A DNA stretch of 28,305 nt, taken from positions 1 through 28,305 of the IMG/VR virus record IMGVR_UViG_3300021085_000159. One strand, given 5' to 3'. The DNA comes from a virus. Positions 1 to 8,454 of the stretch are shown piece by piece. Each line of letters starts with the position of its first letter. Position 1 is the first letter of the stretch. Made by a program: the position numbers and the translations under genes. The notes under the pieces are model-generated. The model saw only the letters and a program-made list of their open reading frames with translations, had not been told where the DNA came from and searched no databases.

Positions 1-1345
1 ATAGATTTATAATACCATCTTCTGTATCAAGTTTAATAGTTCCGTCTGAATTAACAGTAAAGTTATCTGAATTAATTGTAAATGCATTTGAACCTGCACT
101 AATCTCATGTGTTGATGCATCGAATACTGATTCGATTTCTCCGATGGCTCCAACCAAAGTAGCTTTATGTGATGTGGTTAATGATGTAACATCTCCGATA
201 TCGCCTTGAATTTCTGTGATACCAGTTACAGCTGTTGTTGCTGAATATCCTGTTGCATTATTAATATCATTATGATTACCAAGTTCTGCTCTTAATTCTT
301 CTATCGCGCCTTTAAAATGTTTTGAAGTTAATCCAGTAAAGCTTCCTGTAGTAGATGTATATAAATCTGTTTCGTGTTCATTAATTGCTGTAACTAAATC
401 ATTAGCAGTTGTGGCTAGATTTTCTACTGTACCTATATCATCTTGCAATTCATTTATTGAATCTACCACATCGCCAGTAATAATTTTAATCGCTTGATTA
501 TTAGTTGCTGGTGTATTAAGTTCAATAATATGTGATTCGGTAGAAGAATATGTTGAAAGAGCCCCATGATTAGCACCCACAATAGTTTGTGAAAGTCCTA
601 AGAATCTAATTAAAGTTCCTGCATTTAAATTTCCCGCATATGTTTTTAGAAGTATGATAGAACTATTAATGTGATATACAGTTCCGTACCAAGAAGCATT
701 GGCCTCTACATCTGCAGCACTACTTTGAGAATCTCCCTGATAAGCTAATGTACCTTCTGTAATATCTGTAAGAGTTGATGATCCAGTTAGTGGGATAGAT
801 GCGGCAATAGTAGGTACATGAAATCCATCTGCTTCTAAATTTTGAGAAACAACTGATCCGTCTTTAGTTACTCTAACAGAACCTACATTATATCCTTCTG
901 ATATAATTCTTAATAAATTACTAGCTGTGATCGTACCCGTGCCATCTGTTAGGTTTTGTGCTGGATTAAAAGTTCCTGTTGTATTTTTTACTAGTAGTTT
1001 TTTCTTACCATCTACTACGGATGAACTTACTAAAGTTGCAGAAAACCCACCTGATTGTGTTAAAGTATCACCTGAAGAAAATGATGCAGGAATAGAGGTT
1101 CCATCTTTTAGAATAATATACCCGCCAGTATTATCTAGTGAAAGATCAGGAAGGTAATGAAATGATAAACTATTTCCATAAAATTTACCACCATTAGAAG
1201 TCGTTGCAGTAAAGTCATATACTTTATCTGCTAACCTTGTTATATCGAGTTGTGTATTATCACCCTGATTAAATGAGATTTCATTTGTCTTTTGTCTCAA
1301 TTCCTCTAAAGTATTATTCTTTAAAACTTTTATATCATTTGCCAT
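1..1345 (-). CDS. Tail fibre-like structural protein (3' end outside window)
   Basis: The reading frame runs from ATG at 1345 to the window edge without a stop (448 codons seen), so it is partial. Its place downstream of the baseplate wedge genes and its make-up suggest a tail fibre or other adhesion protein. The N-terminal ~45 residues look like an attachment helix. Residues about 83-141 carry a small Gly/Thr-rich beta module also seen in other proteins of this window. From about residue 250 there are recurring short helical motifs of the type AINELQ..IG (INELQDDIG, TAINEHETDL, GAIEELRAELG, EIQGDIGDV, VGAIGEIES), typical of trimeric fibre shafts. The start overlaps the preceding gene in TAATG, so translation is probably coupled. 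The receptor-binding tip is not in view. The fibre role is inferred from repeats and position, not from a recognised family. Confidence 0.7.
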   Translation of the reverse strand, partial: MANDIKVLKNNTLEELRQKTNEISFNQGDNTQLDITRLADKVYDFTATTSNGGKFYGNSLSFHYLPDLSLDNTGGYIILKDGTSIPASFSSGDTLTQSGGFSATLVSSSVVDGKKKLLVKNTTGTFNPAQNLTDGTGTITASNLLRIISEGYNVGSVRVTKDGSVVSQNLEADGFHVPTIAASIPLTGSSTLTDITEGTLAYQGDSQSSAADVEANASWYGTVYHINSSIILLKTYAGNLNAGTLIRFLGLSQTIVGANHGALSTYSSTESHIIELNTPATNNQAIKIITGDVVDSINELQDDIGTVENLATTANDLVTAINEHETDLYTSTTGSFTGLTSKHFKGAIEELRAELGNHNDINNATGYSATTAVTGITEIQGDIGDVTSLTTSHKATLVGAIGEIESVFDASTHEISAGSNAFTINSDNFTVNSDGTIKLDTEDGIINL

Positions 1346-1545
1346 TATTTACCACCTAGTGTCTTAAGGATCTCTTTTATCTCTGCCATGTCGGCCTTTA
1401 AACTTTGAAACTCTTCATTGAATTTCTCTTGCTTTTTAATCTGGGATAATCTATTTTCATATCCATTCTTATTAGTATTTATAACTGCATTACTATGGAT
1501 ATCTCGTTCTAATTCCAAATTGTCTTTTATTTTTACTCTATTCAT
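1345..1545 (-). CDS. Small coiled-coil protein between giant baseplate protein and fibre
   Basis: This gene encodes 66 residues, charged and Lys/Glu/Asn-rich. The second half (about 35-64) has heptad-like spacing of Ile/Leu/Met (FQSLKADMAEIKEILKTL) that predicts a coiled coil. Both ends overlap neighbours in TAATG, so it sits in a translationally coupled chain of 1803-residue protein, this protein and fibre. No family is recognised. A trimeric coiled-coil adaptor or fibre-assembly protein would fit the position, but that is inference. Confidence 0.6.
   Translation of the reverse strand: MNRVKIKDNLELERDIHSNAVINTNKNGYENRLSQIKKQEKFNEEFQSLKADMAEIKEILKTLGGK
1476..1483 (-). promoter_or_regulatory. 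Possible T4-type late promoter octamer (TATAAATA) before the fibre gene
   Basis: The octamer TATAAATA on the minus strand lies inside the 66-residue gene, about 130 bases before the fibre start. T4 late promoters use this -10 element alone. At this A+T content several such octamers are expected by chance, so the position within a coding region makes it weak. Confidence 0.3.
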
Positions 1546-4500
1546 TATGTATTCGCAATTGCCCTAAAGTTTTTAACAGTTGGTACATAAGCACTATTTG
1601 CACTTCTTAATACTATCTTAACTGAGAATGCATTGAATGGGAATCCTGTAGCAACATTAAAGTGAGCTTCATTATATTCACTCTCTGTATTATTAACAGG
1701 TATTGGTAGTTCAGGTAATATCGGTCCTGTCCAGCCAATATTATCAAAGTCTATATCTGTATCATCAGTTGCTTTATAATAAACATCAACTGATGTGCCA
1801 CCAGGTCTATTAATATCCATAAAGATATCTAAATTATTACCGTCTGTATTAAGTTCAACTTTCTTAGTAATATATTTTGCAACGTTACTTGTACCTGTAG
1901 GATTTGATTCTGCTTGATAAGTACCTCTTACAGTATATGCATCTGCATTACCTGTAGCATCATTAATTCTATTTTGAACACAAATTGCAGAAGTTCTATT
2001 TAAGTCAATTACAGGAGATAAATTTTCTATTCCGTTATTACTTAATGTCGCATTAATTCTATATGTTCCTTGCTGTGTAAGATTATTACCTGTTCTATTG
2101 ACTTCTGACATAACAGCCTGTGGGTAACTAAATTGGGTATTCTCATTTGCAATTATAGGTAACTGAGAAGCATTAGTATAAAGTGTTTGAGTGCCATCAT
2201 TATCGCCATCCATTGACTTAGTTGTAACACCAGTATGTTTAAACTCTATCTTCACATCATCTTCGGTTGTATCTGGGTCACCAGGGAACTCAATGATTGA
2301 TGTGCTGAGTTTAGTTAGATTATACATTTGATTTTCTGTGGCAGTAATTCCAACTCCACCACCTCTTCTAGTATTATCTGCAACTGTAGCATTTTCGTGA
2401 TCTGGTAATACTATTACATATGAGTCATGCTCCATAGATGTAATAGTATGAGTTGTATTTACAAATACTGATCTTGCAAGTCCATTAATTGTTGATGTAG
2501 TACTAGGAATTGATAACTGCACCACATGGTTAGAAGTTGAACCATACATGCCATGATTGGGGTGTAATACTCTAACAGTAGTTGTATTCGCAGAAGAATT
2601 CTTAGAGATAAAAACAAAAGGATCTGCCTCTAAAGGTTTGGCTGGAACAACATCATTACATAAATTAATTTGTGCTGATGTCCCAGTAAATGACGCTCTA
2701 TTTAATTTAAACTTAAGGTCTTTAGTTTGATCAGGAGTCCATGTAGAAGCATTTGCTGAAGTAAAGAATACTCCATTATATGGCTGTTTACTAATCTGAT
2801 ATGAACTATCTGTTAAATCAATCTTACTTGTTTCTGCTACATATACTTTATATTCACTTGAATTAGAAATAAGTACTACCGCATATTCTTGGCCTTCTTT
2901 TAAGAATACTGGATGGTCCCAACTAATAGTAGTCGCGACGTTAGCATTACCAACACCTTCATTTGCAGTCATATCTGTTGGTAAATTAATACTTGTAGGA
3001 TATACTACTGTAGACGCACCTGGTACTTCTCTCTGAGTCGGAGTACCATTTTCTACTTCTCTAATAGAAACGTGAATTGGTATATTGGCATCTTTAACTG
3101 CAAAGAATAGATCAATACTTGTAGTAAAGATTCCACCTTTCTTAGTAATTAAGAAAGTTTCTGCAACTGGATCAACCCATCTAGTAACTTCTGGTAATTG
3201 AATTCTTCTTTGAACTGTACGTGATTCACTTACTTCTCTATATGCAATTCTTGGTACTTTAGTTGAAACTATTGTTCTCTGATAAGTTTCTAAGATACCT
3301 TGTGCAAAGAAGTTAACTGCAGCCCTTGTTGTAGAGTCATTTGCATTAGTTGCTGAATCTGTTAGTTTAAATTCTCTTGTACCAGCCTTAAATTTTAATT
3401 GTTCGTTTCTAGGAATAACAAATGAACCTATAATTCTTCCTGAGGCATTTGTTTCTAATTTATCGGAGTTAGTATAACTTGGGTGTTGTGTTTTATCTTC
3501 ATAAGTTATTACAGATGATCTATCAGTAAATTCTACGAAGGAAGATTCCTGTTTACAATAGTCTGTAACATCTACTCCATTAAAGAATGCATATACTCTT
3601 GTGTTTGGTTTCATTAACTCAGCATCAAAGTAAATTTTTCTTGATCTCATAAATGGAATAAAGTTTACTTCTACTACACTATTACCAATTTCCTTGGTCT
3701 CTCTATCGAATGCAACATATGCATCTTGCCCTGTTCTTGTTGCTGTACCTGTTTCTACTATAGCATTTTGAGTTGTTCGAACATCTTGTCTGCCTCTACC
3801 ATTAGGGTTAACTGTTCCAGTTAATCTATTTGGCTCTCTTCCCTCATTAGCAATCCATAAATCATTAACTACATTTAAGCCAGTAGTAGTTGTTCCAGTC
3901 CAATTAGTTTCCCATTCATTCCATACTGTTCCTAAAATACCATTCTGTTCGGACATAGTTACGAATTGATCAAATGCGCTTGTATCATCAATGATGATAT
4001 CTGGTCTTTGGTCTACATCTTTCCACTCATCTGATTCTGGAGAAAGTCTAATAGTTCCGTCCCAAACCACAACATCATATGGATTTACAAATTCTGAATA
4101 AGAAGAATACGGCTGATTAATCTCCGTTACGTGAGTATATGGCATTGTAACAATACCACCCTTAGATGATTTTACAGCAGTTCCACTATCACCAGTTTCT
4201 CTAATTAAATTAATACTTCTTTCATCAAACTTAGGTCTTAGTATGCCTCTATTTTTATCTACTGAAACATCATAATCTGGATGTGATGCATCTCCTATAT
4301 TATGCCCAAAGAATCCATCAACAATGAATCCGTTTTTAAATCTTGTTGCACCATTTCCGTCAAATAGTTGTGCTTCTTTTGCTGACTTTTCTAATAGAGA
4401 TAATGATGTGTAATATTCCAGTCTCTTAACACGAGAATCAAGTTTACCAATGTCTTGCATGGTATATCTTTTATTATCAACTTTAGTAACTTTAATATCA

Positions 4501-6956
4501 CCTACATCAAATACGTAAGGTCGTAAATTAATATTATAAAGATGAATCGCATTTTCTATGCTTTGTGGTTCTACTGGTATTAAACCTGCCTTTCCTTTTA
4601 CTACTTTATAACTTCCATCTTTTACTAAGAATAATTTATCAATTCTACCAACATAATGTTTAAGTGTATATGAAATTGATCCGACTGGCTGAATCATATT
4701 ACAACCTGAAGGGCCTTGACCAGATGAAAATTCTGAACCAGTAGTCGCGCCAGATCTTGCTTTTGTAGGTCTAAAGTCTATTGCATCTCTAAGAGAAACT
4801 CCTTTATAAGAAGGAATAGAATCGTAATCTGAATATGAATCTGCAGAGAAATAATTACCTGCTGTATTATGTTGGAAACATTTAAAGTTTACAGTAAAGT
4901 TACCTGCAGGTAATACTGCTCCACCTTTTAGAATTACTTTACCGATATCATAGAATGAATCCCTTTGGCCATTATCTAAAATAAATTTATCTGTAACATT
5001 ATTATTAGCAGAATCTATAATAGAAATGATTTCTGTAATATCAACTTCTCCTAGATCATAGCTTGATTGTGATGAACTATAAGTTAATGTTGCAGATTTA
5101 GTAAGTACACTACCTTTTGCTTTCACTGCACCTGCTGTAATTTGGCCAGTTACAATAGCAGTTATGGCAGTACCATTAGCTGCAGTTATTGCTATAGTTG
5201 CAACCCCTTGGCCTACACCACCAACTGCAGTATCTGCAACTTCTAATGCATTAGATGCTCCAGCCAAGTATACTACAACATCATCATCGTTAGCTAAAGT
5301 TATACCTGATGGCATAGGTATGTTGGCCGAATTATTACTACCAACTTGGCCTGTTATTTTTACTCTTACGTTATACGCTGCAGTAAAGTTATTTCCTGCA
5401 ACATCTTTAAGAGATGAAACAGCAGTTGCTGGTAACGGAAATACTAAACTATTATTACCAGTTTCAAACCTTGTTCCTTGAATGCCTGATATAACCAATG
5501 AACTACCATTTCTTACACCTAGGTCTGCAGTGAATGAACCCTGTTTAACTGATTTAACACTAGCAAAACTTTCTCCAGTTTCCATTGTAACATCAAAGAT
5601 ATAAAGTCTGAAGTGTTTCGAAGTAGATGTAGAATCGTATTCAATTCCTCTTGCTCTTGCTGTACCTATTTTATTACTACCTGACTGAGTACCTGATACT
5701 ACTACACTATGTAAATCTAGTGTGGTAAAGTTATTAACATCTGGAGTTTCGACTGTATTATTTGGATCTAACTTAATATAGTTACCAAATCCTATAGACT
5801 GAGTATTACCCACAACAGTTCTTTGATCTGAAGAATCTCTACCTTTATCAATTACTACATGCTCTGTTGCTACTTTTTCTATTCTTCTTCCATCTATATA
5901 TGCAATAGAAGGTTCAATACCAATGGCAATCTTTTCTGCATCACCATTTGTTAAGTAGCCATTATTATTATTTTCGTTTCTATGTTCTTTTATATCTAAT
6001 ACGAATGGTGAAAGAATATAATCGCCTGACTCTTCTGATGTTCTTTGTTCAAATCTATCTGAAAGTTGAGTATCAATTGGAGCGTCATCTTTTCTAATTA
6101 CTATACCATTTTTAATATCTGCAAGGTATACATATTTACCTACAGTTCTATTTGCTAGATCAATAGGTTCTTTAATTAGATTAAGAGAAATTACATATCT
6201 GTTAGCGCCTGGTGCTGATGCATTAGGACTGCCCTGTGCATTATCATTAAGATCAGAATATCCAGTATCTAAACTACTCTTTATTCCATCTGTAATTTTT
6301 AAACCTACAATGTATGTAGGAGTATTAGTATATTTGTCAAGTAAAATTAACTCTGATGGAGTATGTACAAATGAACCATTTACGAAAAAGATACCTTCTT
6401 CAATTGCATATGCAGAACCAAACCCAATTGGATTTAGAGTAGGATTAGAACCAGTTGTTGAACTAATAGTAGCACTTACAACCGTACCAGTTGTAGTAGA
6501 TATTACATCTCCCTGGCTAAATACTGAAGTTTCTTTGTTAGTACCTGAGTTTATATATTCAAGATAAAGAGTATCAGGTTCTGCAGTATTACCAACTGTT
6601 TCTGCAGGAACTACTTTAATTACTTTTGCCTGTAATCCAGCAGTATTTTGAATTATCTTTCCAGCGAAAGTAGAAAGATAAGTAGAAATGGCCGTATTAC
6701 TATGAGTAGGATCCAATTTAATATATTGAAAGTTATCAACTAAGAGGGTTTGTTTACCACCAAGTACTCTATCACCATCAGCAAAAGTATACTGACCTAG
6801 TTTATCTATCTGAGATTGTAATGCAGTTTGTAACTGTGTTAGTTCTCTTGCCTGAACTGCAAATCCCGGACGGAATAGGATTCTGTGATAATTCTTAGTT
6901 TCGTCAAAATCATCAAAGTGTGGATCGCCGAAAGTTTTTACGTTTGTTATAGCCAT
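1545..6956 (-). CDS. Giant DUF4815-type baseplate/tail structural protein
   Basis: This gene encodes 1803 residues. The N-terminus (HFDDFDETKNYHRILFRPG, then QARELTQLQTALQSQI at about residues 35-50) is the signature start of the large DUF4815-type virion proteins of marine T4-like phages. The rest is Ser/Thr/Asn/Gly-rich and beta-predicted, with a module at about 98-168 resembling segments in gp53, gp8 and the fibre. It occupies the slot that genes 9-12 hold in T4, downstream of gene 8 and before the fibre, so it probably forms the outer baseplate and fibre attachment. I see no recognisable gp9, gp10, gp11 or gp12. A TATAAATA octamer lies just upstream of its ATG, giving a likely independent late promoter. 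The family call is firm, the exact role is inferred. Confidence 0.8.
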   Translation of the reverse strand: MAITNVKTFGDPHFDDFDETKNYHRILFRPGFAVQARELTQLQTALQSQIDKLGQYTFADGDRVLGGKQTLLVDNFQYIKLDPTHSNTAISTYLSTFAGKIIQNTAGLQAKVIKVVPAETVGNTAEPDTLYLEYINSGTNKETSVFSQGDVISTTTGTVVSATISSTTGSNPTLNPIGFGSAYAIEEGIFFVNGSFVHTPSELILLDKYTNTPTYIVGLKITDGIKSSLDTGYSDLNDNAQGSPNASAPGANRYVISLNLIKEPIDLANRTVGKYVYLADIKNGIVIRKDDAPIDTQLSDRFEQRTSEESGDYILSPFVLDIKEHRNENNNNGYLTNGDAEKIAIGIEPSIAYIDGRRIEKVATEHVVIDKGRDSSDQRTVVGNTQSIGFGNYIKLDPNNTVETPDVNNFTTLDLHSVVVSGTQSGSNKIGTARARGIEYDSTSTSKHFRLYIFDVTMETGESFASVKSVKQGSFTADLGVRNGSSLVISGIQGTRFETGNNSLVFPLPATAVSSLKDVAGNNFTAAYNVRVKITGQVGSNNSANIPMPSGITLANDDDVVVYLAGASNALEVADTAVGGVGQGVATIAITAANGTAITAIVTGQITAGAVKAKGSVLTKSATLTYSSSQSSYDLGEVDITEIISIIDSANNNVTDKFILDNGQRDSFYDIGKVILKGGAVLPAGNFTVNFKCFQHNTAGNYFSADSYSDYDSIPSYKGVSLRDAIDFRPTKARSGATTGSEFSSGQGPSGCNMIQPVGSISYTLKHYVGRIDKLFLVKDGSYKVVKGKAGLIPVEPQSIENAIHLYNINLRPYVFDVGDIKVTKVDNKRYTMQDIGKLDSRVKRLEYYTSLSLLEKSAKEAQLFDGNGATRFKNGFIVDGFFGHNIGDASHPDYDVSVDKNRGILRPKFDERSINLIRETGDSGTAVKSSKGGIVTMPYTHVTEINQPYSSYSEFVNPYDVVVWDGTIRLSPESDEWKDVDQRPDIIIDDTSAFDQFVTMSEQNGILGTVWNEWETNWTGTTTTGLNVVNDLWIANEGREPNRLTGTVNPNGRGRQDVRTTQNAIVETGTATRTGQDAYVAFDRETKEIGNSVVEVNFIPFMRSRKIYFDAELMKPNTRVYAFFNGVDVTDYCKQESSFVEFTDRSSVITYEDKTQHPSYTNSDKLETNASGRIIGSFVIPRNEQLKFKAGTREFKLTDSATNANDSTTRAAVNFFAQGILETYQRTIVSTKVPRIAYREVSESRTVQRRIQLPEVTRWVDPVAETFLITKKGGIFTTSIDLFFAVKDANIPIHVSIREVENGTPTQREVPGASTVVYPTSINLPTDMTANEGVGNANVATTISWDHPVFLKEGQEYAVVLISNSSEYKVYVAETSKIDLTDSSYQISKQPYNGVFFTSANASTWTPDQTKDLKFKLNRASFTGTSAQINLCNDVVPAKPLEADPFVFISKNSSANTTTVRVLHPNHGMYGSTSNHVVQLSIPSTTSTINGLARSVFVNTTHTITSMEHDSYVIVLPDHENATVADNTRRGGGVGITATENQMYNLTKLSTSIIEFPGDPDTTEDDVKIEFKHTGVTTKSMDGDNDGTQTLYTNASQLPIIANENTQFSYPQAVMSEVNRTGNNLTQQGTYRINATLSNNGIENLSPVIDLNRTSAICVQNRINDATGNADAYTVRGTYQAESNPTGTSNVAKYITKKVELNTDGNNLDIFMDINRPGGTSVDVYYKATDDTDIDFDNIGWTGPILPELPIPVNNTESEYNEAHFNVATGFPFNAFSVKIVLRSANSAYVPTVKNFRAIANT

Positions 6957-6976
6957 TTATATTCTCTCTTTTTATA

Positions 6977-6984
6977 TATTTATA
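6977..6984 (-). promoter_or_regulatory. T4-type late promoter for the 1803-residue gene
   Basis: TATAAATA on the minus strand lies in the 34-base gap between gp8 and the 1803-residue gene. With T4 spacing the transcript would start near 6971, leaving a leader of about 15 bases that contains a purine-rich GAGAGA ribosome-binding stretch. The intergenic position makes it much more credible than octamers inside genes. Confidence 0.65.
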
Positions 6985-6990
6985 GAACTT

Positions 6991-8430
6991 TTAGAATTCT
7001 ATAATACATTTAATATCTTCAATTTGTGATGCAGTTCTTGAAATAGGTGCTCTATTTTCTAGGAAGATTAACTGTCCACTTCCTTCAACAAATTCTGAAT
7101 TTTGTACTGCGTCTGACCCATCAGAACTTGAACTACCACCTGTTGGTAAAGTTCCGTTAATTGCTTCTCCAGTATCGGTAAAGTTTCCAAAACCAGTTTT
7201 TCTATTTTGATAATAGTATAATCTTTTATTAGTAGTATCAATTTCTGCAAGGTATGCCTTAGCACCTGAAGTACCACCAGTAAGTAAACAGTCTACATTG
7301 TATGCAGTAACATCAGCACCTGAAGCCATTTGTAAATACTTCAAGCCTTTAAGAGTACCTGCAGTTGCAACTGTAGTAGTTGCCGCTCCATTTTCTTCGG
7401 ATGTATGACCACTATCTGTATTAGTTGCCCTCTTAAAAGGATTCTTAATAATTGATATTTGTCTAAAGTCATTGTTTACAGTTAAGTCTCCACCCTCAGC
7501 TGAATCTAACTGAGCATTAAGTCCGACATAAAATGCACCTAACTCTTTTACTGGATCAAGTCCATGTCCGCCAGAAGGAGAGATAACTGCTCTTGCAGTA
7601 CCACCAGTACCTCCACCACCAGAGATTACAATATCAGCAATAGTATAGTCTGTTCCTTTTGCAGATCCTGATGTACTAGTACCTATTCCAATTGCAGTAA
7701 TTGCTCCACCACTAATAGTAATATCTGCAGCTGCAACTGTTGCACCTGAGCCATCTCCTGTAATAGTAACAGTTGGGGCCGAAGTATAACCAGAACCACC
7801 AGCAGTAACTACTATTCTTTCAATACCAGCCGCTGTTGCTGAATCTCTTGAAGTTTGTTGTGATTCTTGTTGTGGTCTATCAACACTAGTACCTGCTAGA
7901 TCAGGGCTCATTGCTAGTGTTTTTACTGGCATATAAGAATTAGTTAAAAACTTTTCTGAATCTGCTGTAGTAATAGTATACATATATTTCCAAGTATACC
8001 CATCACCTAAAGTAACTGGATCAACACCAGTATGAACTGGCTGTACTGATGTTACTGAGGCCCCGGCCTTGATACATTTATAAACTTTAAATTCTGATTT
8101 AGTCATCACATAAAATTTTTCATCATAAATATCGGAATCTTCTGAATCCCATGCTACGTATTGTGCCCCATCTTCATAATTGTATCTTGGTATAACGTGA
8201 GATACATCACTTGATGTTACTCTTTTAAGACCAAGTATTTGTTGAAATGCCTCATTAGTATCGTTAATATGATCTCCAGGGACTGAAGGTGTAGTGTCAG
8301 AGAGGTCTGATGTTGCATTCGACCAAACATCTGATTTACCGATGGCCAAATAAACACTGGAGCCTGTGACATCTTCCTTGAAATTCTCGGCATTGAGAAC
8401 TCTAAAAGGTGTTGTAATAATTGCTGCCAT
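6991..8430 (-). CDS. gp8: Baseplate wedge protein gp8
   Basis: The protein has 479 residues against 334 in T4. Landmarks of gp8 are clear: IGKSDVWS near residue 30, DGYTWKYMYTI at 143-153 (T4 DGYVWEYLFEI), FRQISIIKNPF at 322-332 (T4 FRQISIITNPL) and GQLIFLENRAPI at 452-463 (T4 GEMIYMENRPPI). gp8 is a baseplate wedge component that dimerises and contacts gp7, gp10 and gp6. The extra length comes from a Gly-rich beta insertion at about 202-290 (GGSGYTSAPTVTI followed by GGGGTGGTA) and a second one at about 380-430 (LLTGGTSGAKAYLAEI). Both resemble modules in neighbouring proteins. The start is ATG with an AGGAT ribosome site. A late promoter octamer lies inside the end of the preceding gene. 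Confidence 0.93.
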   Translation of the reverse strand: MAAIITTPFRVLNAENFKEDVTGSSVYLAIGKSDVWSNATSDLSDTTPSVPGDHINDTNEAFQQILGLKRVTSSDVSHVIPRYNYEDGAQYVAWDSEDSDIYDEKFYVMTKSEFKVYKCIKAGASVTSVQPVHTGVDPVTLGDGYTWKYMYTITTADSEKFLTNSYMPVKTLAMSPDLAGTSVDRPQQESQQTSRDSATAAGIERIVVTAGGSGYTSAPTVTITGDGSGATVAAADITISGGAITAIGIGTSTSGSAKGTDYTIADIVISGGGGTGGTARAVISPSGGHGLDPVKELGAFYVGLNAQLDSAEGGDLTVNNDFRQISIIKNPFKRATNTDSGHTSEENGAATTTVATAGTLKGLKYLQMASGADVTAYNVDCLLTGGTSGAKAYLAEIDTTNKRLYYYQNRKTGFGNFTDTGEAINGTLPTGGSSSSDGSDAVQNSEFVEGSGQLIFLENRAPISRTASQIEDIKCIIEF

Positions 8431-8454
8431 AATTCTATCCTATGTTTATGTTAG

